DNA of 64,000 bases from Halomonas sp. 25-S5. Its GTDB lineage: Bacteria > Pseudomonadota > Gammaproteobacteria > Pseudomonadales > Halomonadaceae. The notes below the pieces were generated by a model that made no database searches, had not been told where the DNA came from, and worked only from the letters and a program-made list of their open reading frames with translations. Shown here one piece after another: positions 1-8,738 of this stretch. The translations under genes were made by a program, and so were the position numbers. The DNA is taken from NCBI RefSeq assembly GCF_029889845.1, contig NZ_JARANV010000019.1, forward strand, positions 23,632 to 87,631, read 5' to 3'. The number at the start of each line of letters is the position of its first letter. The first letter of the stretch is position 1.

Positions 1-1055
1 AACATGCCCTTGAAGATCAGGATCGAGATGAAGGCCGGCACCGCATAGGGGAGGATCAGCAGGGTGCGATAGAGGGCCTTGCCCTTGAGCTGATCCCACT
101 GCAGCAGCGTGGCGAGCACGAAGCCCACCGCCAGGGTGAAGACCACCGTCAGGCCGGCGAAGACGAAGGTCCAGACGAAGATCTGCAGGAAGGGCCCGCG
201 GATGTCCGGGTCGGTGAAGATCTTGGTGTAGTTGTCCAGCCCCACCGCGACCGGCCAGCCGGGGGTGAGGCGCTCACCGTCCTCGGTGACGAAGAAGCCG
301 GTCTCCTGGTCGGGGGTCAGGGTGGTGCCGTCGCGCAGGTCGGTCAGGCTGCCGTCGGGGTTCGCTTCGAAGCGCGGCAGCATCGGCGCAAAGCTGCGCA
401 GCCCTGCCATCTTGAGCTCGGTGCCCTCTGGCGTCACCAGGGTCAGGCGCTGCAGGCGATCACGCTGGGCGATGACCTCGCGGATGCCCAGCGCCTCGCC
501 GGATGGGGCCGCCTGGGTCGGCTCGACCGCCAGGGGTTGTCCTTCCACGGCTTGGGCCAGGGGCTGGGACACCAGTTGCCTTACGCCTTCCCGGTCGCCG
601 GCCCCCTTGGCGTCCAGATACAGGCGAGTCCGGTCACCGTCACGGACCAGCTGGAAATCGAAGGCCTGGCCCTCGGCCTGGTAGGTCTGGCCGAGGAGCT
701 GGGCACGCACCCGCTCTTCGCTGAGCAGGTTGCTCGAGCTGTAGTTGCTGAAGCTGATGCCGATGGTATAGACCAGCGGGAAGATCACGAACACACCCAT
801 CCCGGCCAGCGCCGGGAAGATATAGCGGTGGCTCATCAGCTGGCGCTTGCCGAAGACGATCGCCAGGGAGGCGCCCAGCACCAGGAACAGCAGCGAGAAC
901 ATCCACTGGCCGCGCAGGTGGAAGGCCACCACCAGCCACAGGGTGGCGAGCACCAGCAGTGCTGTCAGGGCGCGCAGCGCCCAACGGGTATAGCGTTCGG
1001 CGGGGTAGCGGGATCGATGGCGCGGCAAGCCGCGCGAGGCGTTGGTCACAAACAT
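1..1055 (-). CDS. malF: Maltose-type ABC transporter permease MalF (C-terminus cut by window edge)
   Basis: Inner-membrane permease subunit of a maltose/maltodextrin importer. Translation from the ATG at 1055 begins MFVTNASRGLPRHRSRYPAE. Three or more hydrophobic spans follow, then a long polar stretch (about residues 95-260), which matches the large periplasmic P2 loop that sets MalF apart from other sugar permeases. After it comes a permease core (LDNYTKIFTDPDIRGPF, then ALYRTLLILPYAVPAFIS). The reading frame is still open at base 1, so the C-terminal third with the EAA loop is missing. It lies 66 bp downstream of malE on the same strand, as in malEFG operons; malG and malK would be expected beyond the left edge. 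Confident for the family; the exact sugar is not shown. Confidence 0.9.
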   Translation of the reverse strand, partial: MFVTNASRGLPRHRSRYPAERYTRWALRALTALLVLATLWLVVAFHLRGQWMFSLLFLVLGASLAIVFGKRQLMSHRYIFPALAGMGVFVIFPLVYTIGISFSNYSSSNLLSEERVRAQLLGQTYQAEGQAFDFQLVRDGDRTRLYLDAKGAGDREGVRQLVSQPLAQAVEGQPLAVEPTQAAPSGEALGIREVIAQRDRLQRLTLVTPEGTELKMAGLRSFAPMLPRFEANPDGSLTDLRDGTTLTPDQETGFFVTEDGERLTPGWPVAVGLDNYTKIFTDPDIRGPFLQIFVWTFVFAGLTVVFTLAVGFVLATLLQWDQLKGKALYRTLLILPYAVPAFISILIFKGM

Positions 1056-1121
1056 GGGGTCACCTGCGGTCTGCCCCGGCCCGGCCGTGGTTCATGGCCG
1101 GCCAGGACGGGAAGGCTAGCG

Positions 1122-2318
1122 TTACTCGATGGCGGTGCGGATGCGCTCGGCGGCGGCGTCCAGCGCCGCCTGCGGTGACTGGCGGCCGCTGCCGATGTTC
1201 TGTAGCGCTGGTTCCATGGCCGACCAGAAAGCACCCATCTCGGGAATATTGGGCATCGGCGAGCCGAGCTCGGCGTTCTCCAGGGTGGCGGCGATCCGCG
1301 GGTCGGACTCCAGCTCCTGCTGATAGGCCTTGTGGGCCACGGCGCCCAGCGAACCGTCGTTGTTGAACGTGCGCAGGCCCTCCTCTTCGAGCAGGTAGCT
1401 CTCGAGGAACTCGGTGGCCAGGAAGTCGTTGGGTGAAGCGGAGTTGATCATCGCCGCCATCACCCCGAACATCGGCTTGGCCCGCTCGTCACCGACCCGC
1501 GGCAAGAGGGCCACGCCAAAGTCGATACCGCTCTTCTCGAGGTTGCTCCAGGCCCAGGGGCCGCTGATCATGGCCGCCACCTCGCCCTGGTTGAAACGGG
1601 TATCCGTCACGCTGTAGTCGGTGCCCTCGGGCAGCACGCCACTGTCGATCAGTTCGCGCAGACGCTCGGCTCCCGCCACCGCGCCGGCATTGTTGACGCC
1701 GATGTCGCGGGTGTCGTAGCCGCTGTCGCTATGCTGGAACGAATAGCCGCCATTGGCGGCCAATAGGGGCCAGCTGAAGTAGGGCTCACCATAATTGAAG
1801 AGGATCGCTTTCTTGCCTTCCTTGGCCAGCTCCGCATCGAGCCTGGCGAGCTCGTCGAAGCTCTCGGGGGGCGTCTCCACCAGGGCCTTGTTGTAGATCA
1901 GGCCCAGCGACTCCACCGAGATGGGATAGCCGTAGGTCTCGCCGTTCCACTCGACGGCGTTCCAGGTGAAGTCGAAGTAGCGATCGCGGTAGGTGTCGGA
2001 GGGCGCAATGGACTTGAGCAGCCCGCTCTGGGCCCATTCCCCCATGCGGTCGTGGGCGAAGATCACGATGTCCGGCCCCTGGCCACTGCCGGCGGCCTGC
2101 TGGAAGCGGTTGGTCATGTCGTCGGGGTGGACGATGTCGATGGCGATGCCGGTGTCGGCCGTGAACCGCTCGGCCACCTCGCGGATGCCCTGGGGCCCCT
2201 TGTTGTCACCGATCCAGATGGTCAGGGTGTCGTCCTCGAAGGCCATGGCAGGCAAGGCGGCCCCGGCGCTCAGGGTGGCGGCCAGTAGCGGGGTGAGGAA
2301 GGCGTGGCGTCGTGTCAT
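1122..2318 (-). CDS. malE: Maltose/maltodextrin-binding periplasmic protein
   Basis: Substrate-binding protein of the maltose ABC importer, 398 residues. The start at 2318 gives a clean Sec signal peptide (MTRRHAFLTP, hydrophobic core, then ALPAMA). GAGGT lies upstream; an earlier in-frame ATG-like start would put a polar extension before the signal, so I rejected it. The mature part reads FEDDTLTIWIGDNKGPQGIR, typical of MalE (E. coli KIEEGKLVIWINGDKGYNG). Also present are the MISGPWAW motif near residue 255 and NIPEMGAFW near the C-terminus, both conserved in MalE. It ends TAA, with malF following. A direct repeat and a terminator for the upstream spy-like gene lie before it, so it probably has its own promoter between about 2320 and 2480. 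Confidence 0.92.
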   Translation of the reverse strand: MTRRHAFLTPLLAATLSAGAALPAMAFEDDTLTIWIGDNKGPQGIREVAERFTADTGIAIDIVHPDDMTNRFQQAAGSGQGPDIVIFAHDRMGEWAQSGLLKSIAPSDTYRDRYFDFTWNAVEWNGETYGYPISVESLGLIYNKALVETPPESFDELARLDAELAKEGKKAILFNYGEPYFSWPLLAANGGYSFQHSDSGYDTRDIGVNNAGAVAGAERLRELIDSGVLPEGTDYSVTDTRFNQGEVAAMISGPWAWSNLEKSGIDFGVALLPRVGDERAKPMFGVMAAMINSASPNDFLATEFLESYLLEEEGLRTFNNDGSLGAVAHKAYQQELESDPRIAATLENAELGSPMPNIPEMGAFWSAMEPALQNIGSGRQSPQAALDAAAERIRTAIE

Positions 2319-2476
2319 GGGTCGCGACCTCGTATTGTTGTGACGTCTCGGGTGGCCCCCGCCCCGGACGAGCGGCACGGGGAGCGATAACCCCTAGCCT
2401 CGTCAATCCGGCTGGTGGCGTCCTCCTCCCCGGGGGGCACAGGGGTGGCGTATGGCTGGGGCGTACCTCGCCACGG

Positions 2477-2504
2477 AACGTCGAGGCTCGAACGTCGAGG
2501 CTCG
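2477..2504. repeat. 14-bp perfect tandem duplication
   Basis: The unit AACGTCGAGGCTCG occurs twice back to back (2477-2490 and 2491-2504), followed by a further AACG. It lies in the malE upstream region just beyond the terminator of the spy-like gene. No function can be assigned; it may be a simple slippage product or a doubled regulator site. Confidence 0.8.
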
Positions 2505-2508
2505 AACG

Positions 2509-2533
2509 AAAACGCCCGGCACGAGGCCGGGCG
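2509..2533 (-). terminator. Intrinsic terminator after the Spy-like gene
   Basis: CGCCCGGC (2513-2520) and GCCGGGCG (2526-2533) form a perfect 8-bp stem with a 5-nt loop. On the minus strand the stem is followed by TTTT. It sits 28 bp after the stop of the Spy-like gene and separates it from malE. Confidence 0.75.
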
Positions 2534-2560
2534 AATCGGGGTGGGAAGCGGGGGGAGTCG

Positions 2561-3223
2561 TCAGTCAGCGGCACCGTCGCCCTTGTCCTTGCGAACGTTG
2601 CCGCCCTTGTCCTGGCGGCCATGCCGGGAGAGCACCGCACGCATCTCCTCGATCTGCTCGTCGCTGAGGATCTCGGTGAGCACTTCCTGGTGCTCCTCGC
2701 GCAATTCACGCATGGCCTCGCGACGCGCCTGGCGGGAGTCGACGTCGCGCTCGCGCAGCGCCTGCATGTCGGCGTAGATCGCCTCGCGGGCCTCGCGCAA
2801 CGCCTCGCGATCGGCGTCGGAGAGTTCCCAGCTGTCGACCAGCTCGGTCAGGCGCTGCTGCATGGCCTCGCGGCGCTCGGCGCGCTGCTCCTCGCGCATT
2901 GCCTGACGGGCGGCCTCCAGCGCTTCGCGCTGCTCCTCGCCGAGGATCTCGTCCATGCGCTGGCGGTGCTCCTCGCGCAGTTCGCGGACCGCCTCGCGGT
3001 GCTCGCGACGGGCCTCCTCCAGGGCCTGGCGGGTCTCCTCATCGAGGCCGGCACGGTCGAAGAGGGCCTGTCGGCGTTGCTCGTGCTGTTGGCGATGTTC
3101 CTCGTTCACGCCCTGGTGCCTGCCCTCGCCACCGGGAGCGGCGCTGGCGGAAAGCGCCAGGGGGGCGATGGCGATGGCGAGCAGGGCGGGAGCCAGCAGG
3201 GTACGGGTGAGTGAGCGGGTCAT
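2561..3223 (-). CDS. Spy/CpxP-like periplasmic chaperone
   Basis: Predicted periplasmic ATP-independent chaperone of the Spy/CpxP type, 220 residues. The start at 3223 is preceded by AAGGAGAACCGCC and begins with a signal peptide (MTRSLTRTLLAPALLAIAIA, ending LSASAA). The mature protein is almost entirely charged alpha helix, rich in Arg and Glu. It contains LTELVDSWELSDADREALRE-like LTxxQ-type repeats and AVRELREEHRQRMDEILGEE, the helical pattern of this family. It is longer than E. coli Spy (161 aa) because the helical repeat is duplicated. It lies directly downstream of a BaeSR-like system, whose known target in E. coli is spy. Repeated GGTGCAA boxes upstream (3285-3313) may be the regulator site. 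The family call rests on composition and context rather than on one unique motif. Confidence 0.75.
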   Translation of the reverse strand: MTRSLTRTLLAPALLAIAIAPLALSASAAPGGEGRHQGVNEEHRQQHEQRRQALFDRAGLDEETRQALEEARREHREAVRELREEHRQRMDEILGEEQREALEAARQAMREEQRAERREAMQQRLTELVDSWELSDADREALREAREAIYADMQALRERDVDSRQARREAMRELREEHQEVLTEILSDEQIEEMRAVLSRHGRQDKGGNVRKDKGDGAAD

Positions 3224-3284
3224 GGCGGTTCTCCTTGGGGGCCTCGTCGGGCCTCGGGTTGACGCTGCCAGTCTCGTCGCCGGG

Positions 3285-3313
3285 GGTGCAAGCGGCTTGC
3301 AGCGAGGGTGCAA
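3285..3313. promoter_or_regulatory. Candidate response-regulator boxes upstream of the Spy-like gene
   Basis: GGTGCAA occurs at 3285-3291 and again at 3307-3313, 22 bp apart (two helical turns), with a related TTGCA element between them. Direct repeats at multiples of 11 bp are typical of OmpR-family binding. A similar GTGCAG pair lies before the sensor kinase gene at 5557-5574. Confidence 0.4.
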
Positions 3314-3335
3314 AGGTCGTGCATCCGCCGGGGGC

Positions 3336-4043
3336 TCACTCCTCCGGCTGGTACTTGTAGCCAACGCCATAGACCGAGCGGATTACCTCGCGCTCGGGCC
3401 AGGTCTCGGCGATCTTGCGGCGTAGCTTCTTGACGTGGCTGTCGACGGTGCGCTCGGAGACGATGCGGTGGTCGCGGTACATGTGGTCCATCAGCTGCTC
3501 GCGGGTAAAGATGCGCCCGGGGGAGTGCATCATCACCTTCAGCAACTGGAACTCCACCGCGGTGAGGCCCAAATCGTGACCGTCGGCCAGGGCCCGCCAG
3601 CCCGCCTCGTCGAGGACCAGGTCGCTGCCCCCGGGGGCGGGCGAGGCAGCGGCCCGGCTGCGGCGCAGCACGGCCTTGGCACGGGCCACCACCTCGCGGG
3701 GGCTGAAGGGTTTGCAGATGTAGTCGTCGGCGCCCAGCTCCAGGCCCAGCAGGCGGTCGACCTCCTCGACCCGGGCGGTCAGCATGATGATCGCCATCGC
3801 CGGCCAGCGCTGGCGGATCTCCCGGCACAGGGTCAGGCCGTCGGTGCCCGGCAGCATCAGGTCGAGCAGCACCAGCTCCGGGCGCGTCGGGCAGGCTTCT
3901 AGCCAGGGCAACACGGCATCGCCATGCGCCAGGTGGTGGCTGGTGAAGCCGCTGCCCTGCAGGTAGTCGGCGACCAGGCGGGCGATCTTGGGTTCGTCCT
4001 CGACGATCAGAATCTGGTCCTGAACGGTGTCCGGGGTGCTCAT
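3336..4043 (-). CDS. baeR: OmpR-family response regulator, BaeR-like
   Basis: Transcriptional response regulator, 235 residues. The receiver domain (about residues 10-120) has the acidic pair in IVEDEPKIARLVADYLQ, the phospho-acceptor Asp in VLLDLMLPGTDG, Thr in MLTARVEE and Lys in DDYICKPFSPREVVARAKAV. The winged-helix domain follows (LTAVEFQLLKVMMHSPGRIF, then SERTVDSHVKKLRRKI and VYGVGYKY). The start ATG overlaps the stop of the sensor kinase gene (ATGA), so the two are translationally coupled. The receiver and linker resemble BaeR more than CpxR, and the downstream Spy-like gene supports an envelope-stress role. The ortholog name is inferred from resemblance and context. Confidence 0.8.
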   Translation of the reverse strand: MSTPDTVQDQILIVEDEPKIARLVADYLQGSGFTSHHLAHGDAVLPWLEACPTRPELVLLDLMLPGTDGLTLCREIRQRWPAMAIIMLTARVEEVDRLLGLELGADDYICKPFSPREVVARAKAVLRRSRAAASPAPGGSDLVLDEAGWRALADGHDLGLTAVEFQLLKVMMHSPGRIFTREQLMDHMYRDHRIVSERTVDSHVKKLRRKIAETWPEREVIRSVYGVGYKYQPEE

Positions 4044-5479
4044 GCGGCGTTCTCCCTGAGCGGGTGGTCCTCGATGGCGGGAAAGGTCAGGGTCCAGCAT
4101 AACCCGCCGAGTGGCGAGGGGGAGGCCTCCATGCGCGCGCCGTGGGCGCGGGCCAGGGCAATGGCGATCGAGAGTCCCAAGCCACTGCCGCCACTGGCGC
4201 GGTTACGCGATCCCTCGACCCGGTAGAGCCGCTCGGTGAGCCGCGGCAGTTCGGGCTCGGGCACGCCGGGGGCGCTGTCCTCCCAGGTCACCCGCACCTG
4301 CCCCTGGTGGGCTGCCAGGCGCACGCGCAGCCGCCCCGGGGCCGTGGTGTAGGCGCAGGTGTTGTCGATCAGGTTGTTCCACAGCTGGCGCAGGCGCAGG
4401 GTGTCGCCGCGGATCCAGGCCGGCCCCGCGATCTCGCACTCCAGGCGGATGCCGCTGTCGCCGAGCCAGCCGCTGGCCTCGTCGAGGCGCGCGGCGAGGC
4501 TCTCCGCCAGGTCCAGGGGCGCCAGCTGGACCTCCAGGGCGCCGGCATCGCTCTGGGAGAGCAGGCGGAGGTCGGCCACCAGGCGCTCCAGCTGACCGAC
4601 CTCCTGGGCCAGCGAGTGCAGGTTGTCCTGGTCCAGGGCGCGGATGCCGTCCTGCATGGCCTCTATCTCGCCACGCAGCACCGCCAGCGGCGTGCGAAGC
4701 TCGTGGGCGATATCGGAGACCCAGCGGCTGCGCGCCTCGCGACTGGCCTCCAGGGTGGCGGCCAGCACGTTGAAGTCGTGGGCGAGGCTCGACAGCTCAT
4801 CGCGGCCGCGCTCCGCCAGGCGGGTGCTGTAGTCGCCCTCGGTGAGGCGCCGCGTGGCCCTGGCCATGCCGCGGGTGCGCCGCCCCAGCCACCAGGAGAG
4901 GCCACCGGCCAGCAGCAGCGAGGCCAGCCCGAGGGCGGCGACGATGATGCCCAGGTTGCGCTGCTGGCGGGAGAGGAAGATGCGGTCCATGCGCGCCATC
5001 AGCTGCTGGGGCGGGCGGTAGCCGAGCATCCCGACCCGCTCGCCGGCGCTCTCGATCGGTAGCCAACGCAGCTCGGCCGCCTCCTGGTCGCTGTCCGGGG
5101 GCAGGCCGATCACCGGCAGGCCGGTTGCGTCGTGGAGCACGAAGTCCTTGGGGTCACCCAGGCGCCGCTCGATGCCCTCCGGTGGCGGCGTGTCGCCGGG
5201 CCACAGCTGGTGGCGTACCAGGCGGTGCCAGGCGCCGGGCGACTGGCGCAGCCACTGCCAGTCGCCACGGCCGGCCCACTCCTTGCCGAGCCCCTCGGCC
5301 AGAGTCTCGGCGCGGCGGGTCTGGGTCTGGTCCAGGTATTCGATGAAGCCCTGGTCGAGGCTGCGTGAGACCGCCAGGAACACCAGTCCGGAGATGGCCA
5401 CGTTGACCACCAGGATGATCGCGAACAGCTTGATGCCGAGCCGCGAGACGGCCGGGCGGGGGAGGCGTGGTGAGTGCAT
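4040..5479 (-). CDS. baeS: Sensor histidine kinase, BaeS-like
   Basis: Membrane sensor kinase, 479 residues (E. coli BaeS is 467). A first transmembrane segment (LGIKLFAIILVVNVAISGLV) is followed by a periplasmic domain of about 130 residues. Next come a second span (NLGIIVAALGLASLLLAGGL), a HAMP region (RRLTEGDYSTRLAERGRDE), the H-box WVSDIAHELRTPLAVLRGEI, the N-box LWNNLIDNTCAYT and the G-box GSGLGLSIAIALARAHGARM. The start at 5479 was chosen because it immediately precedes the hydrophobic segment and has GGAG upstream. It is coupled to the response regulator by a 4-bp overlap. Confidence 0.85.
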   Translation of the reverse strand: MHSPRLPRPAVSRLGIKLFAIILVVNVAISGLVFLAVSRSLDQGFIEYLDQTQTRRAETLAEGLGKEWAGRGDWQWLRQSPGAWHRLVRHQLWPGDTPPPEGIERRLGDPKDFVLHDATGLPVIGLPPDSDQEAAELRWLPIESAGERVGMLGYRPPQQLMARMDRIFLSRQQRNLGIIVAALGLASLLLAGGLSWWLGRRTRGMARATRRLTEGDYSTRLAERGRDELSSLAHDFNVLAATLEASREARSRWVSDIAHELRTPLAVLRGEIEAMQDGIRALDQDNLHSLAQEVGQLERLVADLRLLSQSDAGALEVQLAPLDLAESLAARLDEASGWLGDSGIRLECEIAGPAWIRGDTLRLRQLWNNLIDNTCAYTTAPGRLRVRLAAHQGQVRVTWEDSAPGVPEPELPRLTERLYRVEGSRNRASGGSGLGLSIAIALARAHGARMEASPSPLGGLCWTLTFPAIEDHPLRENAA

Positions 5480-5556
5480 GGACGGGCTCCGGGAGCGGGG
5501 GCCGGCGAGGGCATGACGTATTTTCACCGCTCGGCGTGCAGCCATCGGTCAGGTTC

Positions 5557-5574
5557 TGTGCAGGTAATGTGCAG
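5557..5574. promoter_or_regulatory. Direct repeat upstream of baeS, candidate BaeR site
   Basis: TGTGCAG at 5557-5563 is repeated exactly at 5568-5574, an 11-bp period typical of OmpR-family regulators. It lies about 80 bp before the baeS start, suggesting autoregulation. The core GTGCA is shared with the boxes upstream of the Spy-like gene. Confidence 0.4.
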
Positions 5575-5640
5575 CTTGAGGTCAGCCTCGCCGACGCTGC
5601 CCTCGCCGGCAAGGTCGGCGGCGGTCACGGCGCGAGTCGG

Positions 5641-6567
5641 TCAAAGCGAGAGCAGGAAGAGAATTAGCGGCGGTGACAGCAGCGAGAGGAGAAAGCCGCT
5701 GACCACGGCCACCGGCACACAGGACACGCCCCCGTGCTGCTGGATCACCGGCAGGGTGAAGTCCATGGCGGTGGCGCCGCCATAACCGATCGCCAGGGCG
5801 GCATGGCGGCGGATCAGCAGCGGGATCAGTACGAAGGCGAGCAGTTCCCGTGCCAGGTCGTTGAAGAAGGCCACCCCGCCCATCAGGGGACCCAGCTGGT
5901 CGCCGACCAGGATGCCGGAGAGCGAGTACCAGCCGAAGCCGGCGGCCAGCGCCAGCCCCTCGTTCCATCGGAGGTCCAGCAGCGGCGCCGCCAGCAGGCC
6001 GCCGACCAGCGAGCTGGCGGCGAGGGTCAGGGCGATGGCCAGGCCGAAGCGGTTAAGCACGATCTGGCGCAGCGGCATGCCGGAGTTGCGCAGTTGGCAG
6101 CCGATCAGCGCCAGCAGGAGGTAGAGCACCCCTTCGGCCAGGGTCTCGGCCGTGGCGAACAGGCCACTGCCGGTGAACCACTCCAGCAGCAGGCCGAGTA
6201 CCACGCCGGCGACCACCACCGCCACCAGCGCCAGCGAGCTGGCCATGGCGGCCCACTTGCTGGTGGGCGCCCCCGCCAGCACCCTCGAGGGATCGGCGAT
6301 GAGGCCCAGCCGGCGCGATAGCCACCAGAGGGCCGCCAGGTTGCAGGCCGAGATCACCGCGAACAGCACCATGGCCTGACCGCCCAGGCGCGAGAGCTGG
6401 CCCGCCAGGTCGTCCAGGCCCGCCAGGCTCACCCCCATCAGCAGCAGGATCACGTAGATCGAGGCGTTCACGCCGCGGTTGATCAGCGCCATCAGCCGGG
6501 CATCCCCCACCGGCACCAGGTAGCCCAGCACCAGCGGCAATAACACGATCACCAGACCGCTCAGCAT
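5641..6567 (-). CDS. lysO: LysO (YbjE)-family lysine exporter
   Basis: Integral membrane protein of 308 residues (E. coli LysO is 299). It is made almost wholly of hydrophobic helices: MLSGLVIVLLPLVLGYLVPV, then NRGVNASIYVILLLMGVSLA and AGFGWYSLSGILVGDQLGP. The charged turn GFGWYSLSG and the DFTLPVIQQHGG segment near the C-terminus are characteristic of the LysO/DUF340 family, which exports L-lysine and toxic analogues. It is followed 56 bp upstream (minus strand) by the DUF3108 gene. Regulation is not visible. Substrate is inferred from the family. Confidence 0.8.
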   Translation of the reverse strand: MLSGLVIVLLPLVLGYLVPVGDARLMALINRGVNASIYVILLLMGVSLAGLDDLAGQLSRLGGQAMVLFAVISACNLAALWWLSRRLGLIADPSRVLAGAPTSKWAAMASSLALVAVVVAGVVLGLLLEWFTGSGLFATAETLAEGVLYLLLALIGCQLRNSGMPLRQIVLNRFGLAIALTLAASSLVGGLLAAPLLDLRWNEGLALAAGFGWYSLSGILVGDQLGPLMGGVAFFNDLARELLAFVLIPLLIRRHAALAIGYGGATAMDFTLPVIQQHGGVSCVPVAVVSGFLLSLLSPPLILFLLSL

Positions 6568-6624
6568 GGCGACTCCCTTCCCGCCCAGGGGCCGCCAGGG
6601 GCGGCCGAAAGCCGCCTACTCTAG

Positions 6625-7308
6625 TCAATTTGCCTTCGGGGAGGAAGCGAGCTCGGCGCTGGAGAAGGTCAGGTCAGTCAAGGTCAGCCGGCTTTTTCGC
6701 TTGCCGTCGCGGTGGTACTCCATGGCCAGCAGCAGGCCCGGCACGCCGGGGTGGAAGCTGAAGACCATGCGGCGATCGGGGGCGTCCGGCTCCGTGACCT
6801 CCACCCTGACGGCCTCGAAGCGCCCGGCGGGCAGCTCGAGCATGCGGCGGTCCAGCCGGCGGTAGTTGATCCGCTCCTCGCGACCGCGGTGGTCGAGGTA
6901 GCGCAGCCGGCAGGGCGAGGCGCAGTCGTCGGCCACGGCTCGCCGGGAGAGGCTGAACAGGGCGGTCTGGCGGTCGGGCAGCCGGGCCAGCGTCTCTGCG
7001 TCCAGTTCGTAGTCCTTGCCGATGCCCAACAGCCTGTAGCCGCTGGTGTAGTGCAGCGCGCGAAGGTCAGCGCTGGCGATGAAGCGGCTGCGCTCGTGGC
7101 CCCGGGCCACCGCGATGGCGGCCCGCATGTCGCTCTGCCAGTGCGTGCCGTCACGACTCAGGCGGTGTTCCACGGTGGTGCTCGGCCAGCCGGCGACCTC
7201 GAGGCGGTAACGGGCATCGAAGGGACGCGGCTGTGCGGCGAGGGCGCTGCCGGCGGCCAGCAGCAGGAGCAGGAAGAGAGCGGCGCAACGGTGCTGCAGT
7301 TCGGGCAT
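6625..7308 (-). CDS. DUF3108 domain protein, secreted
   Basis: Protein of 227 residues with a signal peptide (MPELQHRCAALFLLLLLAAG, then SALAA). The mature region PFDARYRLEVAGWPSTTVEH, the central YTSGYRLLGIGKDYEL and the C-terminal MEYHRDGKRKSRLTLTDL are typical of DUF3108, a beta-rich periplasmic or outer-membrane-associated family of unknown function. The start at 7308 was chosen from the signal peptide; longer in-frame openings upstream run through the opposite-strand DJ-1 gene and are not credible. It is divergent from the DJ-1/PfpI gene, with a shared 168-bp promoter region. Confidence 0.75.
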   Translation of the reverse strand: MPELQHRCAALFLLLLLAAGSALAAQPRPFDARYRLEVAGWPSTTVEHRLSRDGTHWQSDMRAAIAVARGHERSRFIASADLRALHYTSGYRLLGIGKDYELDAETLARLPDRQTALFSLSRRAVADDCASPCRLRYLDHRGREERINYRRLDRRMLELPAGRFEAVRVEVTEPDAPDRRMVFSFHPGVPGLLLAMEYHRDGKRKSRLTLTDLTFSSAELASSPKAN

Positions 7309-7476
7309 GCGAGGACTCCAGGGCCGTCGAGGGGGCAGAGGTGAGAGTCTCCGCGGGCCCGGGGGTTCCCGCCTGCACGCGCCTTGCGCTTTTCCCCGGC
7401 GGGCCCTCCGCGGGGCTGCTAGGCTGCCCTTGCAGGGCGACGCCTCCGTCGCCGCCACACCATTGAGGAGACTCCC

Positions 7477-8037
7477 ATGGCCAGACTCTTGCTGATCGCC
7501 GGTGATTATGTCGAGGACTACGAGATCATGGTGCCCTTCCAGGCCCTGCAGGCCATGGGCCACTCGGTCGATGCGGTGTGTCCCGACAAGCGCGAAGGCG
7601 ACAAGGTGCGCACCGCCATCCACGACTTCGAGGGCGACCAGACCTACTCCGAGAAGCCCGGTCACGACTTCACCCTGAATGCCACCTTCGCCGAGGTGGA
7701 GGTCGCCGACTACGACGGGTTGGTCGTCCCCGGCGGGCGTGCGCCGGAGTACCTGCGTCTCGACGAGCGGGTGCTGGAGATGGTCCGCCACTTCTTCGAC
7801 CATGACAAGCCGGTGGCCGCCATCTGCCATGGTGCCCAGCTGCTGGCGGCGGCGGTCTCCCTCGAGGGACATCGGGTCTCGGCCTACCCTGCCTGTGCCC
7901 CGGAAGTGCGCCTGGCCGGCGGCGACTATGCCGAGATCGGGGTCGACCAGGCGGTGGCCAGCGGCAAGCTGGTCACGGCTCCTGCCTGGCCGGCCCACCC
8001 GGCCTGGCTCAAGCGCTTCGCCGCCATGCTCGACTGA
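7477..8037 (+). CDS. DJ-1/PfpI family protein (deglycase/protease-like)
   Basis: Cytosolic 186-residue protein of the DJ-1/PfpI superfamily. The fold signatures are [20 protein letters not shown] at the N-terminus, [20 protein letters not shown] in the middle, and the nucleophile elbow [13 protein letters not shown] with the catalytic Cys followed by His. The E in VEDYE is the usual partner acid. GAGGAG lies 7 nt before the ATG. Family members include YhbO-type stress proteins with glyoxalase or deglycase activity; which applies here cannot be read from sequence. Confidence 0.85.
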   Translation: MARLLLIAGDYVEDYEIMVPFQALQAMGHSVDAVCPDKREGDKVRTAIHDFEGDQTYSEKPGHDFTLNATFAEVEVADYDGLVVPGGRAPEYLRLDERVLEMVRHFFDHDKPVAAICHGAQLLAAAVSLEGHRVSAYPACAPEVRLAGGDYAEIGVDQAVASGKLVTAPAWPAHPAWLKRFAAMLD

Positions 8038-8063
8038 GGCCTGCCGGCGGGATTTGACGCGTC

Positions 8064-8078
8064 TAGACGACTGGTCTA
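8064..8078. promoter_or_regulatory. Candidate NemR operator before nemR
   Basis: TAGAC and GTCTA form an inverted repeat with a 5-bp spacer, 11 bp upstream of the nemR start. The same half-sites recur upstream of nemA at 8739-8750, so the regulator probably controls both its own gene and nemA. Confidence 0.55.
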
Positions 8079-8089
8079 ATCTTGCCGGC

Positions 8090-8692
8090 ATGACGACGCA
8101 CGCCACCCGCGACAAGCTGATCGAGATCGGCGCCGACCTGATCGCCGAGCAGGGCTTCAACGCCACCGGCATCAATGCGGTGCTCAGCCGGGCCGGGGTC
8201 CCCAAGGGGTCCTTCTATCACTACTTCTCGAGCAAGGAGGATTTTGGCCTGGCCGTGATCGACGCCTTCGCCGAGCAGTACGATGCCCGGCTGGCGGCGA
8301 TCTTCGAGGCCAGAGACGTCTCCCCGCTGGAGCGCCTGCGCCGCTACTTCGCCACCGGCAAGGCGGACATGCTCTCCTGCGATCATGCCCGCGGCTGCCT
8401 GATCGGCAACCTGGGTCAGGAGCTCTCGGCGCGCAGCGAGGTCTTCCGGGCCCGCCTCGACCAGGTGTTCCGCGCCTGGGAGCGCCGGCTGGTAGCCTGC
8501 CTCGAGGAGGCCCGCAGCGCCGGCGAGGTCTCGGACGATCTCGATACACAGGCCCTGGCGGGATTTATCATGGCCGGCTGGGAGGGCGCCATCCTGCGTG
8601 CCAAGACCGTGAAGTCTCTGGCCCCCATGGAGTGCTTCGAGGCGGTCCTCTTCCGGCAGGTGCTGGCCCGGGAGCTTCCTGTGGTGAGCTGA
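8090..8692 (+). CDS. nemR: TetR-family regulator, NemR/AcuR-like
   Basis: Repressor of 200 residues. The N-terminal TetR helix-turn-helix reads LIAEQGFNATGINAVLSRAG, then VPKGSFYHYFSSKEDFGLAV. The ligand domain contains LSCDHARGCLIGNLGQELSA, a segment conserved in NemR/AcuR regulators. These sense electrophiles or acrylate through a cysteine, and two Cys residues are present here. The ATG at 8090 was chosen because it opens the HTH domain; it overlaps the operator-proximal region and no better start exists. It lies 98 bp before the alkene reductase gene, matching the nemRA arrangement. Candidate operators with TAGAC/GTCTA half-sites precede both genes. Confidence 0.82.
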   Translation: MTTHATRDKLIEIGADLIAEQGFNATGINAVLSRAGVPKGSFYHYFSSKEDFGLAVIDAFAEQYDARLAAIFEARDVSPLERLRRYFATGKADMLSCDHARGCLIGNLGQELSARSEVFRARLDQVFRAWERRLVACLEEARSAGEVSDDLDTQALAGFIMAGWEGAILRAKTVKSLAPMECFEAVLFRQVLARELPVVS

Positions 8693-8738
8693 TCACTGGC
8701 CGGAGCGCCAACCTCAGTGGCGTGTGCCACGAACCTAG

